This document shows positions 51,315-58,354 of a stretch of DNA of 58,354 nt, piece by piece. Source of the stretch: an uncultured Actinomycetes bacterium (GTDB lineage Bacteria; Actinomycetota; Actinomycetes; Mycobacteriales; Mycobacteriaceae). The notes below the pieces were generated by a model. The model searched no databases and was not told the DNA's origin. It saw only the letters and a list, made by a program, of their open reading frames with translations. The stretch covers positions 1-58,354 of the forward strand of contig CAIRCP010000178.1 of the NCBI GenBank assembly GCA_903877095.1. The letters run 5' to 3'. Every line of letters begins with the position of its first letter. The stretch's first letter is position 1. Position numbers and translations under genes: made by a program.

Positions 51315-53351
51315 ATGATCGTTCGAGGGGCAGTGGCGGCAGGACTGTTGGTGGGTGCGCTGAGCGTGCCGGCGCTGGCCCACGCGGATTCGGATTCGAC
51401 GTCGTCGGTGAGCGACGACGCGACGTCCGGGCGCGGGGTGCACCAGTCGGGCGGTCCCGAGCGGCCGACCGGTGTCCGGGGTTCCGGCCGGGGTGGCGGT
51501 GCGGAGTCGCCGGTCCGTCGTGAGCGCGGCGGTGTGTCCGCTGCTTCTGCGGTGCGGGCCCCCCAGCGTGCGGTGCCGGTTGCCGTTCCGGCGCCGGACG
51601 TCGTTGCGGTCGAGCCGAGCGCTCCTGTCGTCGCGCAGGCTGTGGGTACGAATGTGGTTGCGCCGGAAGCGGTACCACCGGTGACATCGGAGCCGACGAC
51701 CACGGCGCCGGCCGTCACGATCGCGGCTCAGGTGGATGCGCCTGAACCTCCCCGCCTTGCGGCCGCTGTGGCGCCCCGTGCGTCGGGCGTCGTCGATGCG
51801 CTGGCGGTCGGGTCGGGAACCCCGCTGCCCTCGGCGCTGGCCTGGACCATGCTGGCCGCCGCGCGCAGCGAAGTCGGGCGACGTCCCGCTTCCGCGGTCG
51901 TTCCCGCCGCCGCGGTGACGACGAGTGCCCCGGCAGACCCGGTCGGGCAGGCCGTCAGCCCGCTGGGCACGCCCGAGCAGATCGCCGCCGAGACCGCGGC
52001 CATGCAGACCGTGCACACGCTGCCGATGCTGGCGATGAAGGCGGTGCTCAACGTCGCGTGGCGGATCATCGGGGGCATCCAGTACGCCCAGGTGGGAGGT
52101 CCGGACAAGGCGAACCTCGGCGCGCTCGGGCAGGCCGTCGAGGAATGGGCGATGGGCGTCGGGTTCCAGTTGATGATCCTGAACTCCAACGAACCGAACA
52201 TCGCCATGCAGGTCGCCCCGCCGCATCAGTGGTACGGCCTGGACGTGATCGGCTCACGGATCCTCTACGACAACCCCGACACCATCTACCGGTTCGCCGG
52301 GGTCAACTACGCCTCGAAGTACGTGATCACCGGGCGCCTTCCGGAGCGGGATCCGCAGGCGAGTTTCAGCGTCCTGACCGGGACGACGGGAACCACCGCC
52401 GCGGTGCTCAACGGAGACCAACTGCAACTGAGCCCGGACCGCTCGTTCGTGATCACGGTCAGCGGTGACCCGGCAGCGCCGGGGGAGAAGAACCACCTGC
52501 AGATCACCCCCGACACCACGTTGATCGCGATCCGGGACACGTTGGCGGACTGGAACACTCAGGAGCCGATGAGCCTGGCGATGTACCGCACGGCGGGCCC
52601 GCCGAACAGCTTCTTCAGCCAGATCGGTGGATTCGCCATTCCGGTGATCGGGCCGCTGGTGGCCCAAAGTCACCTGCTGACCGCGTTGGTGTCGCTGGTC
52701 CCGCCGCTGCCGTTCGTGCCGCCGATCCTGCGCGGCAGTCTGGGTGCGCTGCTGATGCTGCGCGGTATTGGGCAGGAGGCGGAGTACATCAAGGTGGCCA
52801 CCACCGATTCGGTGACCGGAAAACCCAAGGCCCCCAACGTGTTCACCGACCCGAAGAGCAACGCGTCGTTCCTGGCGACCCAGCTGCAGAGCGCGGGCTA
52901 CTTCCAGCTGGCCGACGACCAGGCGCTGGTGCTCACCGTCACCCCGAACAACGCCGCCTATTTCGGGGTTCCGGTGACCAACGATTGGACGATCACCGAC
53001 AACTACTGGAACCAGCAGACGAGTTTGAATAGTGCGCAGGCTCGGCCTAATTCGGACGGGTCCTACACGCTGGTGGTCTCGCCGGTGGAGCCGGTTGTGG
53101 GCGGGTCGAGCGTGTGGAACTGGGTGTCGACCGGCGGGCTGAACCAGGGGACGATGGCGATCCGGTTCCAGTCGCTCGACCTGAACAACCCGGTCACGCC
53201 GACGGTGCGGTCCCAGGTGGTGTCGCTGACCGATCTGGCGTCAGTGTTGCCGTCGGGGACGGTGTACGTGACGCCGGCCGAGCGGGCGGTGCAGCTGGCC
53301 GCGCGGCGTGAGGGGTTCAACCGGCGGTTCGCGCCCTACCCGCAGGGATAG
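51315..53351 (+). CDS. Secreted Ala/Pro/Val-rich protein of unknown function
   Basis: 678 aa. Signal peptide at residues 1-24 (cleavage after AHA), a low-complexity Ala/Pro/Val/Arg region to about residue 230, then a folded domain of about 440 residues. Its C-terminal part (TNDWTITDNYWNQQTSLN, DGSYTLVVSP and NWVSTGGLNQGTMAIRFQ) faintly resembles DUF1214. ATG 51315 follows TACGGT by 6 nt. Divergent from the P450 operon. No catalytic motif recognised. Confidence 0.72.
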   Translation: MIVRGAVAAGLLVGALSVPALAHADSDSTSSVSDDATSGRGVHQSGGPERPTGVRGSGRGGGAESPVRRERGGVSAASAVRAPQRAVPVAVPAPDVVAVEPSAPVVAQAVGTNVVAPEAVPPVTSEPTTTAPAVTIAAQVDAPEPPRLAAAVAPRASGVVDALAVGSGTPLPSALAWTMLAAARSEVGRRPASAVVPAAAVTTSAPADPVGQAVSPLGTPEQIAAETAAMQTVHTLPMLAMKAVLNVAWRIIGGIQYAQVGGPDKANLGALGQAVEEWAMGVGFQLMILNSNEPNIAMQVAPPHQWYGLDVIGSRILYDNPDTIYRFAGVNYASKYVITGRLPERDPQASFSVLTGTTGTTAAVLNGDQLQLSPDRSFVITVSGDPAAPGEKNHLQITPDTTLIAIRDTLADWNTQEPMSLAMYRTAGPPNSFFSQIGGFAIPVIGPLVAQSHLLTALVSLVPPLPFVPPILRGSLGALLMLRGIGQEAEYIKVATTDSVTGKPKAPNVFTDPKSNASFLATQLQSAGYFQLADDQALVLTVTPNNAAYFGVPVTNDWTITDNYWNQQTSLNSAQARPNSDGSYTLVVSPVEPVVGGSSVWNWVSTGGLNQGTMAIRFQSLDLNNPVTPTVRSQVVSLTDLASVLPSGTVYVTPAERAVQLAARREGFNRRFAPYPQG

Positions 53352-53357
53352 TCAGCG

Positions 53358-53759
53358 CTAGTCGCGCCGGCGGCTCAGCGCGAAGGCCCCGGGGCCCACG
53401 AAGGCCAGCAGCAGGAACGCAAAGCAGTAGACCACCGCCAGCTCACCGCCGTTCTGGATGGGCAGCAGGCCCTTGGGCTGGTGTTCGGTGAAGTAGGCGA
53501 ACGCCATGGTGCCCGAGCCCAGCAGGGCGACCGGGAGGGTGAACAGCCCGAGCATCAGCAGCACGCCGACGGTGATCTCGATGAGCCCGGCCCACCAGTA
53601 CGGCCAGGTGCCGATGGGAATCCTGCCGTTGGCGGAGGCCGGCCAGCCGAGCAGCTTGGAGGTGCCGTGCAGGGCCCACAGGAATCCGAAGACGATCCGG
53701 CATAGGCCGATGACGGTTGGGGAGAGGTGCCCGACGCGGGTCTCCAAGGAATTTGCCAT
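53358..53759 (-). CDS. DoxX-family membrane protein
   Basis: 133 aa. Four helices with the DoxX signatures GLCRIVFGFLWALHGTSKLLGWP, GLIEITVGVLLMLGLF and AFAYFTEHQPKG. Quinone-linked redox or detoxification roles are known for some relatives. ATG 53759 is used because the longer frame has no domain content. Convergent with the secreted protein gene, 7 bp apart, and upstream of the tRNA gene. Confidence 0.85.
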   Translation of the reverse strand: MANSLETRVGHLSPTVIGLCRIVFGFLWALHGTSKLLGWPASANGRIPIGTWPYWWAGLIEITVGVLLMLGLFTLPVALLGSGTMAFAYFTEHQPKGLLPIQNGGELAVVYCFAFLLLAFVGPGAFALSRRRD

Positions 53760-53865
53760 GGCCGTCAGGGTAGGCGGTGTGCACCCCCGATGGTGCGGAT
53801 ACGCGCCGATGAGCAGGGGATTTGGCGGTGTCGGGTTGGCGTGGCTAGGCTTGCGAAGCACTCGT

Positions 53866-53942
53866 CGCGGGGTGGAGCAGCTCGGTAGCTCGCTGGGCTC
53901 ATAACCCAGAGGTCGCAGGTTCAAATCCTGTCCCCGCTACCA
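53866..53942 (+). tRNA. tRNA-fMet (initiator, anticodon CAT)
   Basis: 77 nt including an encoded CCA. Acceptor arm CGCGGGG/CCCCGCT leaves a C1-U72 mismatch, and the anticodon stem ends in three G-C pairs (CTGGG-CTCATAA-CCCAG); both are initiator marks. T arm is GCAGG-TTCAAAT-CCTGT. It lies at the edge of a region with integrase remnants, as expected if a mobile element integrated at its 3' end. Confidence 0.95.
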
Positions 53943-53945
53943 GGG

Positions 53946-53981
53946 AAAACGGCCCTCGGAGATCACTCCGGGGGCCGTTTT
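53946..53981. terminator. Bidirectional terminator after the tRNA
   Basis: AAAACGGCCC (53946-53955) pairs with GGGCCGTTTT (53972-53981), and CGGAG pairs with CTCCG inside it around an ATCA loop. It can end transcription from the tRNA side and from the integrase remnant on the other strand. Confidence 0.85.
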
Positions 53982-54029
53982 CATGCCATTTGGTCACACT
54001 TTTGGTCACACGATTGGTCACCAGCGTGG

Positions 54030-54193
54030 TCACGGCAGGGCCGCCGGCGGGACATCGCCGGGTTGCTGCCAGGCGTCGCCGAGGAGGAAGTCGGCGGCCT
54101 GCTGGGCGGCTTCCCGGTCGGCCTCGGCCCGCACATGGGCGTAGGTCTGCATGGTGAAGCTGACGTTGGAATGCCCGATCCGCTCGGAGGCCG
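54030..54193 (-). pseudogene. Tyrosine integrase remnant 1 (C-terminal 53 residues)
   Basis: Frame reading SERIGHSNVSFTMQTYAHV then RAEADREAAQQAADFL and ending in a natural stop at 54030. This is the C-terminal end of a phage-type tyrosine recombinase, with the catalytic His and Tyr region (GHSNVSFTMQTYAHV). No upstream part of the gene is present; it abuts the AbiEii-like toxin stop codon. The nearby tRNA is the likely attachment site. Confidence 0.8.
54069..54183. repeat. 115-bp direct repeat, copy 1
   Basis: Integrase 3'-end sequence from CCAGGCGTCG to GATCCGC. Copy 2 at 56059-56173 has the same length with scattered substitutions. The two copies enclose the AbiE-like module. Confidence 0.88.
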
Positions 54194-54204
54194 ACCCACT
54201 GTCG

Positions 54205-54960
54205 TCATCTCAGAAGCCGCGCAGTGAACGCCCCAACGGCCAACTGCCCGTCGGCTGCCACAGTCACCGCGTCCTCGTCGGGGTGGTTCTCGGTGAATTG
54301 TTTCGCGTACGCCGTGGTGCCCTGCGCCGAAGGATCGGCGAAATTCGCGCCTGAAGGTCGAGTAACTGGGTGCGCATGTCCCCGGTGGGGGAGCCTCCCC
54401 TTGCGGCGCCCGTGCGCTGCGGCCACCTTGGCGAGTAGGAAGCCGGCGAGTCCGGCGACGTAGATCTCGGCTTCTCGGCGTACTCCATGGTCATAGGCCC
54501 TGATTTTCTGGATCACGGTGTCGCGGGCGGCGTATCCGGTTCCTCGCAGGTTTGCTGCGCCGAGCATCTTGCAGCCCGTGAACGTCACCGTGCTGTTGTT
54601 GCGCTCGTCATCGAGGTCGGCCAGCAGTTCGAACTTCACCGTAGCCCGAACACCGTCCGGGTCTCGGAGTTCCCAGCGCCATACCCGCTCGTCGTCAGGC
54701 TCGAAGCCGGCGTTGAGCAATGCCTCTTCCAGTCGTGTCGCCTGAACCGATCCGCGGGCGATCTCCAGATTGACCTGGACGTCGACGTCGGTCGTGCCCG
54801 CGTGCCGCTTGGTCGAGTTCGAGCACAGGAGTGCAGGTACCAGCCCGCCCAGCAGCACGAATTCCGGGCGGCCGCCATAGTGGTGTACGACCCGCACGAG
54901 CGCGAGCTCTGCCGCGCGTCTGGCGGCAGCGGTGCGCGCCGGTTCGATGTCGTCGTTCAA
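54205..54960 (-). CDS. AbiEii-type nucleotidyltransferase toxin, internally altered
   Basis: 251 aa. The NTase motif is FVLLGGLVPALLCSNSTKRH with AGTTDVDVQV after it (GG, then DxD). TTG 54960 overlaps the antitoxin stop (TTGA), the usual coupling. Residues around KGRLPHRGHAHPVTRPSG look foreign. In the +1 frame the same DNA reads SPTGDMRTQLLDLQA, which would join naturally to the following ANFADPSAQG. The region also seems to lack the usual DWYDIAF-type segment. A deletion plus a compensating shift has probably damaged the toxin, leaving one open frame. Confidence 0.7.
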   Translation of the reverse strand: MNDDIEPARTAAARRAAELALVRVVHHYGGRPEFVLLGGLVPALLCSNSTKRHAGTTDVDVQVNLEIARGSVQATRLEEALLNAGFEPDDERVWRWELRDPDGVRATVKFELLADLDDERNNSTVTFTGCKMLGAANLRGTGYAARDTVIQKIRAYDHGVRREAEIYVAGLAGFLLAKVAAAHGRRKGRLPHRGHAHPVTRPSGANFADPSAQGTTAYAKQFTENHPDEDAVTVAADGQLAVGAFTARLLR

Positions 54961-55985
54961 TGCGCCACCATCTCCCCGCGCAAGTGTTCGGCGGCGTCCT
55001 CGCCACGCACGCCGCTGACCCTGAGGTCGGCGTAGACGCGTGGCCACAACGTTGATCGCAAGCCGCCGGCGATCGTCTCGCTGAGTCGCGCGCCGGCCGG
55101 TGTCGGGAAGGGCCGTAAGACTAGTCGGCCGCCATCCATCTCGTGTAGATCGGCTGTCATCGCCGCTCGGCGCACATCGCTCCATGTCTTGCCCGACACA
55201 TACATCTCGAAAGGAGCGACCTCGGTCTGTAGCGGGGCGAGCACATTCGCCGAAAGTGCGCTTGTGGCAGCCCAATCGATACCCGCGGTCGTGAGGTGCT
55301 GGCCGACGTCGACGGCGCCGGCGGTCGGGTCTCGCCAGAGGACACCGACGCGGATCGAGATGGGGGACCGTAGCCGCTCTGCCGCCGTCGCGTATGCGTC
55401 GAGCAATTGGTCCTGATTCTCGAGACGTCGCGCGGCGCCCGGTCCTCGGGCAACTGAACTGACGAGATATCCCTCTTTTTCAAGGAATTTCAGGGCGGTA
55501 ACCGTGCTGCCCATCGATATCCCTGTGGCTTCGATGACGGAGTTGGCACTCGGCACTGCGCGCTCGGCGAGAATTGCTTCACAAACGGCGAGTGTGGACG
55601 GGCGCCATCCAGCGCGTGAATCAAGGGGAACCGGCGGGTTTCCCTGCCTTTCGATGGCGATCATCGTTCCGGCGTCGTCCGTGATGAAGATTTCGGCTGC
55701 TCCCGATTCATCAACCCAGCCGACATGAGCCCTTTTTGCAGCCTCGCGTGCCCCCGGCGACATCCGTGGTGCCACGACGACCTTCGGTCGGGGCGTGTCG
55801 CGCAGCGCCTCGCGAACCTGCTGGGGCCACCCCACTGGCAACCAGCGGACCAGGACGTCCTGCGTGCCCAACCGGACGATCATGTCGCGTTGGGCGCTTC
55901 CCGCAGGGCGCGTGCGCAACGCTGTGCGCAGCACCGTTTCCAGTGCGCTCACGATACGTTCCTGGTAGGCCACGTCGTGCAACAT
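54957..55985 (-). CDS. AbiEi-type antitoxin and transcription regulator
   Basis: 342 aa. A winged helix-turn-helix lies in the middle (ILAERAVPSANSVIEATGISMGSTVTALKFLEKEGYLVSS) between an N-terminal domain and a C-terminal domain of about 150 residues. It precedes the NTase toxin gene with a 4-nt overlap, the standard type IV AbiE order. AbiEi antitoxins repress their own promoter by binding inverted repeats. Three TGAGGTATG-type boxes lie at and upstream of the start, one including the ATG itself. Homology was judged by order and the helix-turn-helix only. Confidence 0.72.
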   Translation of the reverse strand: MLHDVAYQERIVSALETVLRTALRTRPAGSAQRDMIVRLGTQDVLVRWLPVGWPQQVREALRDTPRPKVVVAPRMSPGAREAAKRAHVGWVDESGAAEIFITDDAGTMIAIERQGNPPVPLDSRAGWRPSTLAVCEAILAERAVPSANSVIEATGISMGSTVTALKFLEKEGYLVSSVARGPGAARRLENQDQLLDAYATAAERLRSPISIRVGVLWRDPTAGAVDVGQHLTTAGIDWAATSALSANVLAPLQTEVAPFEMYVSGKTWSDVRRAAMTADLHEMDGGRLVLRPFPTPAGARLSETIAGGLRSTLWPRVYADLRVSGVRGEDAAEHLRGEMVAH

Positions 55986-56045
55986 ACCTCAGCGTTAATG
56001 CATACCTCAATAAAGTAGTGAGGTCCATGTGCTGGCTGAGGTATG
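55983..56045 (-). promoter_or_regulatory. Operator cluster of the AbiE-like module
   Basis: CATACCTCA at 55983-55991 and 56001-56009, the inverted TGAGGTATG at 56037-56045 and a partial TGAGGT at 56019-56024. The first box contains the start codon (read on the minus strand). Repeats in both orientations fit cooperative antitoxin binding. Confidence 0.6.
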
Positions 56046-56058
56046 CGCCGGTCTCCTC

Positions 56059-56173
56059 CCAGGCGTCCCCGATGAGGAAGTCGGCAGCCTGCTGGGCGGC
56101 TTCGTGGTCGGCCTCGGCGCGGACGTGGGCGTAGGTCTGCATGGTGAAGCTGACGTTGGGATGCCCGATCCGC
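56059..56173. repeat. 115-bp direct repeat, copy 2
   Basis: Diverged copy of 54069-54183, ending in the same GATCCGC. The sequences differ on both outer sides. Confidence 0.88.
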
Positions 56174-56182
56174 GACGCTGTG
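56059..56182 (-). pseudogene. Tyrosine integrase remnant 2
   Basis: Reads TASRIGHPNVSFTMQTYAHV then RAEADHEAAQQAADFLIGDAW and departs from remnant 1 after the Trp. It is a second copy of the same integrase C-terminus, now without the natural stop and running into the AbiEi promoter. Several substitutions show the copies are not recent duplicates. Confidence 0.78.
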
Positions 56183-56243
56183 GCCCGATGTCGCGGCTGG
56201 CCGACCGATCGTTGCCGCCGGCCCGAGATGCGTGACCGAGGGT

Positions 56244-56301
56244 CTAACTGAAGTCAACTCTGTCGACTAACTTCAGTTAGTCGCATAAATGAAGTTACAA
56301 T
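56244..56301 (+). promoter_or_regulatory. Fic promoter with nested palindromic operator
   Basis: GACTAACT-TC-AGTTAGTC (56265-56282) is a palindrome with perfect 8-bp arms. CTAACTGAAGT (56244-56254) and ACTTCAGTTAG (56270-56280) form a second inverted pair. TACAAT (56296-56301) is a strong -10, 6 nt before ATG 56308, and the palindrome covers the -35 zone. Confidence 0.8.
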
Positions 56302-56307
56302 CGAGCG

Positions 56308-57480
56308 ATGGCTTCACTTCGGCCCATCGGCTACGAGGACGTTCGATGGGAACCGAAGGGACGACGCCATGCAGGCGGGGTGCTGCCCAAGTACGGCACG
56401 TATCACCCTGCTGTGCCGGCGACCATTGCGGACCTGGTCCTGGACCTACCATCGTCGGTATTAGCTGACGCCGAGGCGGCCAGCCGCGAGATCGCCCGTT
56501 TCGACGCTGAGCTGGGCGGCGAAATCGCGCCGTTCGCTGCCGTGTTGCTGCGGTCGGAATCCGCCGCGAGTTCGCAGATCGAAAACCTGACCGCGTCAGC
56601 GCGCGCGATCGGCGAGGCTGAGTTGCCCGGTGGCAAGGCCAAGCGAAACGCGGCCATGGTCGTCGCTAACACTGCGGCCATGCACGCCGCCGTCGCTCTC
56701 TCCGGCACCGTGGACGCGGACGCTATCCGGGCGATGCACCGCGCGTTGATGGTCAACGAACCACGACATACGCCAGGCGAGTTCCGCACCGAGCCAGTGT
56801 GGATCGGAAGCGGGTCCACCCCGATCGGCGCGACCTTTGTCGGCCCGCGCCATGAGCTGATTGCCGGGGCGATCGGCGATCTGATCGCTTTCGCGCACCG
56901 CATCGATGTGCCCGCGCTGCCGCAGATCGCGGTGGCCCACGCACAGTTCGAGACCATTCACCCCTTTACCGATGGCAACGGCCGCACGGGGCGAGCGCTC
57001 GTCCAAGCGATGCTGCGCAACAAAGGCCTTACGCGTCAGGTCACGGTGCCGGTCTCAGCCGGGCTGCTGGCCGACACCAGTGGGTACTTCGCCGCATTGA
57101 CGAGTTATCGCGACGGCGACGCCGCATCGATTGTCGAGCGCTTCTCGCAGGCAGCTGTCTTGGCCATCGCCAATGGGCGACAACTGGTGGCCGATATCCG
57201 CGATATCCGCACGGCCTGGAACGGCGTGATCGCTGCGCGGTCCGACTCGGCGGTGTGGAAGGTCGCTGATCTGTTGACCCGTCGTCCGGTCGTGAACGCT
57301 GTACTCCTGGCCCAAGAACTGGGCATCGAGTCCACAAATGCCCACCGCTACCTCAACCCGCTCACCGAGGTGGGAATCCTGATCGAAACAACCAACGGAC
57401 CCCGCAACCGAGTGTGGCGTTCCCACGAAGTGCTCGCCGCCATCGATGCTTTCGCCGAACGCGCCGGACGCCGCGGCTGA
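56308..57480 (+). CDS. Class II Fic-family AMPylase with C-terminal winged helix
   Basis: 390 aa. The catalytic Fic motif is complete: HPFTDGNGRTGR at 218-229. An N-terminal inhibitory helix motif SSQIEN at 88-93 fits the (S/T)xxxE(G/N) consensus of class II Fic proteins. The C-terminal region (LAQELGIESTNAHRYLNPLTEVGIL) looks like a winged helix-turn-helix, so the protein may bind the palindromes in its own promoter. Fic enzymes transfer AMP or similar groups to protein hydroxyls. Leaderless start at ATG 56308. No separate antitoxin gene is present, consistent with built-in inhibition. Confidence 0.92.
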   Translation: MASLRPIGYEDVRWEPKGRRHAGGVLPKYGTYHPAVPATIADLVLDLPSSVLADAEAASREIARFDAELGGEIAPFAAVLLRSESAASSQIENLTASARAIGEAELPGGKAKRNAAMVVANTAAMHAAVALSGTVDADAIRAMHRALMVNEPRHTPGEFRTEPVWIGSGSTPIGATFVGPRHELIAGAIGDLIAFAHRIDVPALPQIAVAHAQFETIHPFTDGNGRTGRALVQAMLRNKGLTRQVTVPVSAGLLADTSGYFAALTSYRDGDAASIVERFSQAAVLAIANGRQLVADIRDIRTAWNGVIAARSDSAVWKVADLLTRRPVVNAVLLAQELGIESTNAHRYLNPLTEVGILIETTNGPRNRVWRSHEVLAAIDAFAERAGRRG

Positions 57481-57915
57481 TGATCGCGTGCGCGGTGTTG
57501 GCGAGCCCTCCACTTTCCAGTTCTGGCGGTGGGGGAGTCCGCTTTCGGCTTCCGGCGCTCACGAGACGACCGCAGCGCGGGAGCAGCAGGTGTGTGCCGG
57601 CGATCTGATCATGACCAGAGGCGCTGTCTGTCTGTGCACCCTATGGTACCTTATTACTGACTGTAAAGTCAGGTTCGAGATCCTGGTCGCAAAATCAGGA
57701 CTCTTGCAAATAGTCGATTCAGAGGTTCTTCGCGTAGCAGTCGACGGAACAAGCGTCCGACGGTCAAGCGGTTACCGGATCTTCACAGCGCGGCCAACAC
57801 CAATGTTCGAATTCGTTCAGAGATTCGGGATGGTGGGTTGGCGGCATCGATTGAGAAGACTCCGGCGAACAAGCATGGATCGCTGTATGAATTGATATGA
57901 AGGGAGACGGCACCA
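57481..57915. other. 435-bp gap in the island, no convincing gene
   Basis: Open frames here have no recognisable domains. The GC content falls from about 57640 onward. A small hairpin (CTGACT-GTAA-AGTCAG, 57657-57672) and a complementary pair GACCAG/CTGGTC (57613-57618, 57683-57688) give a loosely tRNA-like appearance but do not make a tRNA. It may hold a promoter for the gene at 57916. Confidence 0.5.
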
Positions 57916-58220
57916 ATGACTGAATTGAATAGAGCGGCCTTTACTGGGGGGATAATGTCCGAGGGCGAGTCGAACAGCCTTCCGGTCAGCACTGGTCCGG
58001 ACATGGTCCCTCTCGGCCTGGGCGACACTGATTCCAGCGGGGAACTTGTCATCGCTGTCACACCCGGGGGAATGCTCATTGATGGGGATCCCGAGGCTGT
58101 TGAGAGCTATCTAGAGAAGATCAAAGCTGTGGCCGGACAAGCTGTGGACGTCGCTGGAATTACTAAGGGTGGAGTCGGAAATCTAGCTGGTTTGGCTGTC
58201 GGCGCGGCATCAGCGGGACT
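57916..58220 (+). pseudogene. Unknown gene interrupted by an IS3-family element
   Basis: ATG 57916 with an AGGGAGA site opens a frame of 101 codons up to the insertion point. It has an acidic N-terminal part, then PGGMLIDGDPEAVESYLEKI and a Gly/Ala-rich end (GGVGNLAGLAVGAASAG). I recall similar IDGDPEAVE-type proteins of unknown role in actinobacterial islands but cannot name the family. The 3' part must lie beyond the element, outside the window. Confidence 0.6.
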
Positions 58221-58354
58221 TGACCCCATGTGTTGGACACGCTCAATCCCAGGATGTTCTTGGGGGAAGCGAGATGATCCAACGCGATGGCAAGGAAAAA
58301 CTATCCAGACGAGTTCAAGCGTGACGCGGTCGCGCTGTACCGGGACACCGAGGG
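58221..58354 (+). mobile_element. IS3-family insertion sequence, left end, truncated by window edge
   Basis: Begins near TGACCCCATGTGTTGGACAC, which has the TG start and TTGGACAC core common at IS3-family termini in actinobacteria. An orfA start follows at 58287. The right end and the target duplication are outside the window. Confidence 0.7.
58287..58354 (+). CDS. IS3-family transposase OrfA, N-terminal 22 residues
   Basis: ATG 58287 encodes MARKNYPDEFKRDAVALYRD, the start of the helix-turn-helix OrfA of IS3-family elements (YxxEFKxxAVxLY). OrfB, with the DDE domain, would follow outside the window by programmed frameshift. Confidence 0.8.
   Translation, partial: MARKNYPDEFKRDAVALYRDTE

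Noticed and set aside
54205..55275. Long form of the AbiEii-like toxin frame starting at 55275
   Set aside because: The upstream half is an out-of-frame shadow of the AbiEi gene; TTG 54960 overlapping the antitoxin stop is the natural start.
57613..57690. Possible tRNA-like structure with GTA in a loop and GGTTCGA-like T arm
   Set aside because: The anticodon-type hairpin has a 6-nt loop, the T arm has an extra base and no proper D arm or acceptor pairing follows. Not a functional tRNA.
57446..57895. 149-codon plus-strand frame after the Fic gene
   Set aside because: Starts inside the Fic gene in another frame, low complexity, no domain; composition changes midway.

Overview
The window is high-GC actinobacterial DNA from a Mycobacterium or Mycolicibacterium-type organism. 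The gene order follows, from memory and inverted, the Mycobacterium tuberculosis stretch Rv3215 to Rv3193c: entC, gpm2, a ParA-like ATPase, an Rv3212-like propeller protein, a DEAD-box helicase, MiaE-like and MmpS-like proteins, a DUF3107 protein, a TetR regulator, a DUF3152 protein, a TIGR02569 protein, an alkyltransferase-like protein, lipV, adnA-adnB, a TrkA-type K+ channel, nudC, mycoredoxin-1, uvrD2, whiB7, an ABC1 kinase, a ThiF/TOMM-like protein, a DUF2342 protein, a PDZ-Lon protease and a UPF0182 protein. Many starts are GTG or TTG, and a TANNNT-like -10 box often sits 6-8 nt before the start codon, as expected for leaderless mycobacterial transcripts.

Layout: 1-135 is the end of an IS5-type element. 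212-11421 is the first conserved block, in which moeZ, expected next to the DUF3152 gene, is absent. 11440-17776 is a variable insert: a zinc-ribbon membrane protein, a sedolisin (S53) protease, two uncharacterised proteins and a beta-CASP metallo-beta-lactamase. 17836-30249 is a DNA repair and redox block (AdnAB, K+ channel, NudC, mycoredoxin, UvrD2), also holding a DoxX protein and a PE-PPE-domain hydrolase. 30265-36745 is a second insert: two TetR regulators, each next to its own palindrome, a small membrane protein, an MmpS-MmpL transporter pair and a class III aminotransferase. 36794-37280 holds whiB7 with its promoter, upstream ORF and terminator attenuator. 37348-39282 is a compact two-gene cassette: a DEDDh exonuclease and a protein that looks like a nucleotidyltransferase, behind its own palindrome. 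I consider this the best candidate for an undescribed system. 39308-47408 is conserved again.

47453-53759 is variable: a WXG100 protein beside a WxG-hydrolase fusion, a P450-TetR operon, a secreted protein and a DoxX protein. An initiator tRNA-Met at 53866-53942 marks the edge of a decayed island. It holds two copies of an integrase 3' end (115-bp direct repeats) that bracket an AbiEi/AbiEii toxin-antitoxin module, a class II Fic gene behind a palindromic operator, and an unknown gene cut by an IS3-family element that runs off the window.

A second theme is short perfect tandem duplication (14-24 bp units). These lie inside or at the 3' ends of coding regions (ParA-like, AdnB, PE-PPE, ThiF-like) and in several intergenic gaps. 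They look like slippage-prone minisatellites and add short repeated peptides to otherwise conserved proteins.
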